Shown piece by piece: positions 17,050-21,539 of a DNA stretch of 21,539 nucleotides. The first letter of the stretch is position 1, and the number at the start of each line of letters is the position of its first letter. The notes under the pieces are model-generated. The model worked only from the letters and a program-made list of their open reading frames with translations, made no database searches and was not told where the DNA came from. Source of the DNA: Bacteroidota bacterium (lineage in GTDB: Bacteria > Bacteroidota > Bacteroidia > Bacteroidales > VadinHA17); assembly GCA_015222065.1 (NCBI GenBank), contig JADFUQ010000309.1, forward strand, positions 1-21,539. Direction: 5' to 3'. The position numbers and the translations under genes were made by a program.

Positions 17050-20000
17050 ATGAGCAATAATAATATTAAACCCGATTATTTGTTTGAAACCAGTTGGGAA
17101 GTGTGTAATAAAGTTGGTGGAATTCATACGGTTATTTCAACCAAAACTTCAGCTTTAGCCAAAGAGTTAAATAGTCATTATATACTTATTGGTCCTGATA
17201 TTTGGAGGGACGAAAATGGCAATCCTGAATTCATAGAAGATACTAAGCTGTTTAAGGTATGGAGAATGAAAGCCTGGGATGAAGGCTTAAGACTTAAAAT
17301 TGGCAGATGGAATATCTCCGGAAAACCGGTTGTAGTCCTGATAGATTTCACGTCATTTTTTCCTGAAAAAAATGAAATATTTAAAGAGTTTTGGGAGTCA
17401 CATAAGCTTGATTCTATTTCCGGTCAGTGGGACTATATTGAACCTGCACTGTTTGGATATGCTGCTGCTAAAGTAATTGAGAGTTTTGCGAACTTTAATC
17501 AGAGTCCTCAGGATAGGATAGTTGCCCAATTCCATGAATGGATGACGGGAATCGGCATTTTGTATCTGAATGAGAAAGTTCCCTGGGTGGCTACTGTTTT
17601 TACAACTCATGCTACAGTGCTGGGACGAACTCTTGCAGGAAATGATAAGCCATTGTATAGTCAACTGCAACAATATAATGAAACCCGGGTTGCGCGGGAA
17701 TTCAATGTAATTTCCAAACAATCTCTTGAAAAAGTTTCTGCTAATACGGCAGATGTTTTTACAACTGTTAGTGAAATAACCGCGAAAGAATGTTTGCAAT
17801 TTCTGGGTAAAGAGGTGGATATAGTTACACCAAATGGTTTTGAAGATACTTATGTGCCGCAAAACAATGAGTTCATAAGTAAAAGAGAACAAGCCCGGAA
17901 GAAATTAATTAGTGTAACAAATGCTCTTTTAGGGTATAAAGTTCCGGAGAATAGCATTTTAACGGCAATTAGTGGAAGATATGAGTATAAAAATAAAGGT
18001 ATTGACGTATTTATTGATGCGCTTTCAAAACTAAATCAATCGGATAGCTTAACAAATGAAATTATTGCTTTTATTTTGATCCCAGCGAATCATAAGGGTT
18101 TCAGAAGGGACGTTTTAGAGAATATAAATAATCCTTCAAGTAATTATCAAAATGAAGATCCTTATCTCACACATAATTTGTTTGATGTTGACTTTGATCC
18201 TGTACTGAGGAAAATAAAAATGGGAGGGTTGAAAAACAGGCAGGAAGACAGGATAAAAATCATTTTTGTTCCTTCTTATTTAAATGGTAAGGATGGAATT
18301 TTTGATATGTGTTATTATGATTTACTGATCGGTTTTGATATTACTGTATTCCCTTCATATTACGAACCCTGGGGATATACACCGTTGGAAAGTCTGGCTT
18401 TTCATGTGCCTACTATTACTACTTCATTGGCAGGATTTGGCCGTTGGGTGAACAATAAAGTTAAGGATAAAGGTAACGGGATTGTTGTTGTTGAAAGGAA
18501 GGATGATGATTATGAAAATGTTGTTGATGCTATCTTTCGTCATTTGAAATATTTTTCCGGATTATCAGAAGAAGATGTTGAAAAAGCACGAAAAAAAGCT
18601 TACGAAATTTCGAGGATTGCTTTATGGGAAAACCTGATCAAATATTATCACGAAGCATTTAATATTGCTTTGAAAAAAGTTATGAGAGAATCTGATACCA
18701 GGCGAATGTTCATCCGGGAGAAATCTGAGACGGTTAAAATTAGCCGGCCACAAGTCTCGTTGCCGGTTTGGAATAATCTATATGTTGAATCTAAATTACC
18801 CCAGAAACTGGAGAGACTCAATATACTGTCGAAAAACTTATGGTGGTCATGGAACCCTGAAGCTGAAGATATTTTTAAAATTATTAATCCGGTATTATGG
18901 GAAAAATGCCGGTTTAATCCAATTGTTTTGCTTGAAAAAGTTGGTTATAAAAAAATGTTGGTTTTAGAGAAAGATGCAAAATTTATGGCAAAACTGGATA
19001 AAGTCTATCAGGAATTCCAGCTCTATTTAAATCGGAAGCCTGATGAAAATCAACCCAAGATAGCATATTTTAGTATGGAATATGGTTTACACAACACTTT
19101 AAAAATATTTTCAGGGGGTCTTGGTATTCTTGCAGGAGACTATCTTAAAGAAGCTAGTGATTCTTGTTTTGATATTGTAGGTATCGGGTTATTATATAAA
19201 TATGGTTATTTCAAACAAATTCTTTCTCTCAACGGTGAACAACAAACATCTTATAAGGCTCAATCATTTGCAAAATGTCCCGTTTCGCCTGTAAAAGATG
19301 CAGACGGAAACTGGGAAACCATATCATTAATTTTTCCCGGAAGGACTCTTACTGCCAGGATATGGGAGGCCAAAATTGGGAAAGTCACTCTTTACCTTCT
19401 TGATACTGATTTTGAAGCTAATGTGGAGGGAGATCGTATTATCACCCATCATTTATATGGAGGAGATAATGAAAATCGTCTGAAGCAGGAACTTTTGCTT
19501 GGAATTGGAGGAATCCGGGCTTTGCACAAATTAGGGATAAAACCCGATTTGTTTCATAGTAATGAAGGACATTCAGCTTTTATCGGATTGGAAAGATTAA
19601 AAATATTGATTGTCCGGAATAAATTTACCTTTAATGAAGCATTGGAAATAGTCAGAAGCTCAACCCTCTTTACTACTCATACCCCGGTACCGGCCGGACA
19701 TGATGAATTTGATGAAGATTTGCTGCGATCCTATATTGCCCACTATCCCGAGCGTCTTAATATTTCCTGGGATGAATTAATGTCTTTCGGTAGAAGTAAT
19801 AAGGAAGACAGGCAGGAGAAGTTTAATATGAGTTACCTTGCCGCTGCTTTATCACAGGAAATAAATGGTGTTAGTAAAATTCATGGGCAGATAACCCGCG
19901 AAATGTTTAATAAACTCTGGCAAGGTTATTTGCCGGAAGAGTTGCATATCGGACATGTAACGAACGGAGTTCATTTTCCAACATGGATTGCACGTGAGTG

Positions 20001-21297
20001 GATGCAGATTTTTGCAAAGTTGAATGGTGAAGATATCTGGAAAAATCAAATGCAGAAAGAAAGTTTGAAAAAGATTTATGAATTGAAAGATGAAGAAATA
20101 TGGAACGTTAAGCAAAAATTAAAAAGTAAAATGATCTCTCATTTGAAGGAAAGGCTTAAGTCTAACTGGATCCAAAGGAATGAAAACCCAAAACATATTG
20201 CTGAAATCTCTGAGAAACTGAATGACAATGCATTAACCATTGGCTTTGCCCGTAGATTTGCCACTTATAAACGGGCTCATTTGATATTTAAGGATACCGG
20301 AAGGCTGGATAAAATTCTGAATTCACCTGAAAAACCGGTCCGGTTTCTTTTTGCAGGGAAAGCTCATCCGAATGATGGTGGCGGCAAGTCACTGATTAAG
20401 AAAGTTTATGAATTTTCAAAAAAACCTGAATTTATCGGAAAGATTTTATTTCTACAGAATTATGATATTGAACTTGCGAAAAATCTTGTCCAGGGAGTAG
20501 ATGTTTGGTTGAATACACCTACACGACCATTGGAGGCATCCGGAACAAGTGGTGAGAAGGCCATCATGAACGGGACATTACATTTTAGTGTTCTGGACGG
20601 ATGGTGGGCTGAGGGCTATAAACCAAATGCCGGATGGGCGCTAACTGAAAAACGAACTTATGATAATCAGGATTTTCAGGATGAACTTGATGCCGAAACG
20701 ATATATCATTTACTTGAAAATGAAATAATTCCGGCTTTTTACAAACGTGATAAAAACGGCGTGCCAAAAGAATGGATCGGATTTATTAAGAAATCCATGG
20801 GGGAAATTGCTCCGGATTTTACAATGAAACGAATGTTGACAGATTACCAGCAAAAATTTTATAGTAAGCTTTTTACCAGAACCATGGAATTGAAAAAGGA
20901 TAATTATTATATGGCAAAAAAAATAGCTGCCTGGAAATTGAAAATCCTGAAATCATGGGATAATATAGAGGTGGTTTCTGTTGACATTTCTAACCCTCCT
21001 GAAAGTTCATATCAATTAGGAAAGGAATATTTTGGAAGTGTAGTTGTTGATCTTAAGGATATTCCTCCTTCAGATGTCGGGCTGGAATTGGTTGTTTCGG
21101 ATAAAAGGGGAAATGGCCGTATTGAACTTGTACATAAACAAGAATTTATAATGGAAAAATATGAAGAAGGCAGAGCTTATTTCAAGGTTAAAATAATACC
21201 AACCAATCCCGGCAGTTTTACTTATGGGTTCAGATTATTTCCTAAATATGAAAATTTGTCTCACAGACAGGATTTCATTTGCCTGAAGTGGATATAG
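17050..21297 (+). CDS. Fusion: GT3 glycogen synthase + GT35 alpha-glucan phosphorylase
   Basis: A 1415-residue two-enzyme protein in one uninterrupted frame. Residues 1 to about 545 form a eukaryote-like GT3 glycogen synthase: FETSWEVCNKVGGIHTVI (12-29), QFHEW (160-164), SGRYEYKNKG (308-317, donor-binding Arg310) and the ExxxxxxxE motif YYEPWGYTPLES (Glu439, Glu447). After a linker, about 580-665 resembles the DUF3417 domain that precedes short bacterial phosphorylases (LSKNLWWSWNPEA), and about 668-1275 is the phosphorylase: FSMEYGLH, FSGGLGILAGDYLK, HSNEGHSAF, FTTHTPVPAGHDEF, and EASGTSGEKAIMNG with the PLP-binding Lys1170 (codon 20557-20559). A beta-rich C-terminal domain (about 1305-1415) follows. 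One half adds glucosyl units to glycogen, the other releases glucose 1-phosphate. Both active sites look intact. Last gene of the glycogen cluster; the mammalian-style synthase phosphorylation segments are not apparent. Confidence 0.93.
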   Translation: MSNNNIKPDYLFETSWEVCNKVGGIHTVISTKTSALAKELNSHYILIGPDIWRDENGNPEFIEDTKLFKVWRMKAWDEGLRLKIGRWNISGKPVVVLIDFTSFFPEKNEIFKEFWESHKLDSISGQWDYIEPALFGYAAAKVIESFANFNQSPQDRIVAQFHEWMTGIGILYLNEKVPWVATVFTTHATVLGRTLAGNDKPLYSQLQQYNETRVAREFNVISKQSLEKVSANTADVFTTVSEITAKECLQFLGKEVDIVTPNGFEDTYVPQNNEFISKREQARKKLISVTNALLGYKVPENSILTAISGRYEYKNKGIDVFIDALSKLNQSDSLTNEIIAFILIPANHKGFRRDVLENINNPSSNYQNEDPYLTHNLFDVDFDPVLRKIKMGGLKNRQEDRIKIIFVPSYLNGKDGIFDMCYYDLLIGFDITVFPSYYEPWGYTPLESLAFHVPTITTSLAGFGRWVNNKVKDKGNGIVVVERKDDDYENVVDAIFRHLKYFSGLSEEDVEKARKKAYEISRIALWENLIKYYHEAFNIALKKVMRESDTRRMFIREKSETVKISRPQVSLPVWNNLYVESKLPQKLERLNILSKNLWWSWNPEAEDIFKIINPVLWEKCRFNPIVLLEKVGYKKMLVLEKDAKFMAKLDKVYQEFQLYLNRKPDENQPKIAYFSMEYGLHNTLKIFSGGLGILAGDYLKEASDSCFDIVGIGLLYKYGYFKQILSLNGEQQTSYKAQSFAKCPVSPVKDADGNWETISLIFPGRTLTARIWEAKIGKVTLYLLDTDFEANVEGDRIITHHLYGGDNENRLKQELLLGIGGIRALHKLGIKPDLFHSNEGHSAFIGLERLKILIVRNKFTFNEALEIVRSSTLFTTHTPVPAGHDEFDEDLLRSYIAHYPERLNISWDELMSFGRSNKEDRQEKFNMSYLAAALSQEINGVSKIHGQITREMFNKLWQGYLPEELHIGHVTNGVHFPTWIAREWMQIFAKLNGEDIWKNQMQKESLKKIYELKDEEIWNVKQKLKSKMISHLKERLKSNWIQRNENPKHIAEISEKLNDNALTIGFARRFATYKRAHLIFKDTGRLDKILNSPEKPVRFLFAGKAHPNDGGGKSLIKKVYEFSKKPEFIGKILFLQNYDIELAKNLVQGVDVWLNTPTRPLEASGTSGEKAIMNGTLHFSVLDGWWAEGYKPNAGWALTEKRTYDNQDFQDELDAETIYHLLENEIIPAFYKRDKNGVPKEWIGFIKKSMGEIAPDFTMKRMLTDYQQKFYSKLFTRTMELKKDNYYMAKKIAAWKLKILKSWDNIEVVSVDISNPPESSYQLGKEYFGSVVVDLKDIPPSDVGLELVVSDKRGNGRIELVHKQEFIMEKYEEGRAYFKVKIIPTNPGSFTYGFRLFPKYENLSHRQDFICLKWI

Positions 21298-21318
21298 TAA
21301 TCAGTCGGCAGACCCCAA

Positions 21319-21342
21319 GTAACACCTCCGGTGATTACTTTT
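21319..21342 (+). terminator. Hairpin plus T run after the fusion gene (possible terminator or REP-like unit)
   Basis: GTAACACC (21319-21326), loop TCC, GGTGATTAC (21330-21338) form a stem of eight pairs with one bulge, followed at once by TTTT. It starts 22 bases after the fusion stop, so it can end the glycogen operon transcript. Its core AACACCTCCGG is shared with the hairpin at 21463-21480, so it may be a repeat unit doing double duty. Confidence 0.5.
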
Positions 21343-21462
21343 AAAAAACAATGAACATATTAGTTTTGTTTTACTATGGCCTCTTGTTTTGTGCAATGCA
21401 GCACTCATATTTCAAAAGACGAAATAACATCATGTAAATATTCTTATTTCATTACCAGAATT

Positions 21463-21525
21463 CAACACCCTCCGGGGTTGGATTTTGGATTGTTACGCTA
21501 TAACCACAGACGTTACTGTGGCTAT
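21463..21525. repeat. REP-like pair of hairpins at the right edge
   Basis: Two hairpins 23 bases apart. The first is CAAC-A-CCC, loop TCC, GGG-GTTG (21463-21480), seven pairs with one bulged A. The second is CCACAG (21504-21509), loop ACGTTA, CTGTGG (21516-21521), with further pairing of ATA/TAT outside one mismatch. The pattern CAACxCCCTCCGGGGTTG followed by ACCACAG...CTGTGGCTAT resembles hairpin repeats I recall from Bacteroidota intergenic regions, probably REP elements moved by IS200-like REP-associated transposases. The patch may continue past the window end. No gene is seen in 21298-21539. Confidence 0.5.
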
Positions 21526-21539
21526 CTGAATTAGACACC

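Noticed and set aside
17398..17892. 164-codon frame on the minus strand inside the fusion gene
   Set aside because: Fully antisense to the strongly conserved GT3 domain; composition is that of a shadow frame.
21351..21437. A 28-codon frame with a hydrophobic start after the fusion gene
   Set aside because: No ribosome-binding site, no recognisable homologue, and it lies between hairpin repeats; likely chance.

Overview
This is a gene-dense, AT-rich chromosomal window that looks like Bacteroidota, probably a Bacteroidales/Marinilabiliales-type anaerobe. I infer this from the gene families: DUF4369-type TlpA lipoproteins, a GRP-family sugar transporter behind an ADP-ribosylglycohydrolase, MacB/FtsX-type permeases of about 800 residues, a calcineurin-like LpxH, and a glycogen cluster with a synthase-phosphorylase fusion. 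Clear Shine-Dalgarno sequences are also scarce before the start codons. Species cannot be fixed from sequence reading alone. I see no tRNA, rRNA, CRISPR array, intact insertion sequence or phage gene, and no stretch over 300 bases without a gene.

Left part (1-5102, plus strand): the 3' part of an ADP-ribosylglycohydrolase gene that runs off the left edge, then a GRP/DMT-type sugar transporter 25 bases later, very likely one operon. After a hairpin comes a stand-alone ABC-type permease with two FtsX modules and no ATPase gene beside it.

Middle part (5158-12147): a C-terminal remnant of a membrane acyltransferase (minus). Next is an SDR oxidoreductase followed by a four-module VOC protein (minus, one operon), then a DUF819 membrane protein (plus). 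The DUF819 gene runs tail-to-tail into, and overlaps by 14 bases, a second minus-strand operon: TlpA lipoprotein with CxxC, TlpA paralogue with a broken CxxC, and LpxH. These three genes overlap by 4 bases or are 14 bases apart. That operon and the glycogen cluster diverge from a roughly 296-base spacer.

Right part (12148-21297, plus strand): a four-gene glycogen cluster in a single direction with gaps of 71-100 bases: amylo-alpha-1,6-glucosidase (debranching), GT4 glycosyltransferase, GH57 amylase/glucanotransferase, and a 1415-residue protein joining a GT3 glycogen synthase to a GT35 alpha-glucan phosphorylase. Together these could build, trim, debranch and phosphorolyse a cytosolic alpha-glucan store. 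No glgC, bacterial GT5 glgA or GH13 glgB is in the window.

The last 240 bases and some gaps of the glycogen cluster hold small repeats: a 7-base tandem repeat and several short hairpins sharing a CCTCCGG core. The right edge looks like the start of a REP-like repeat patch.
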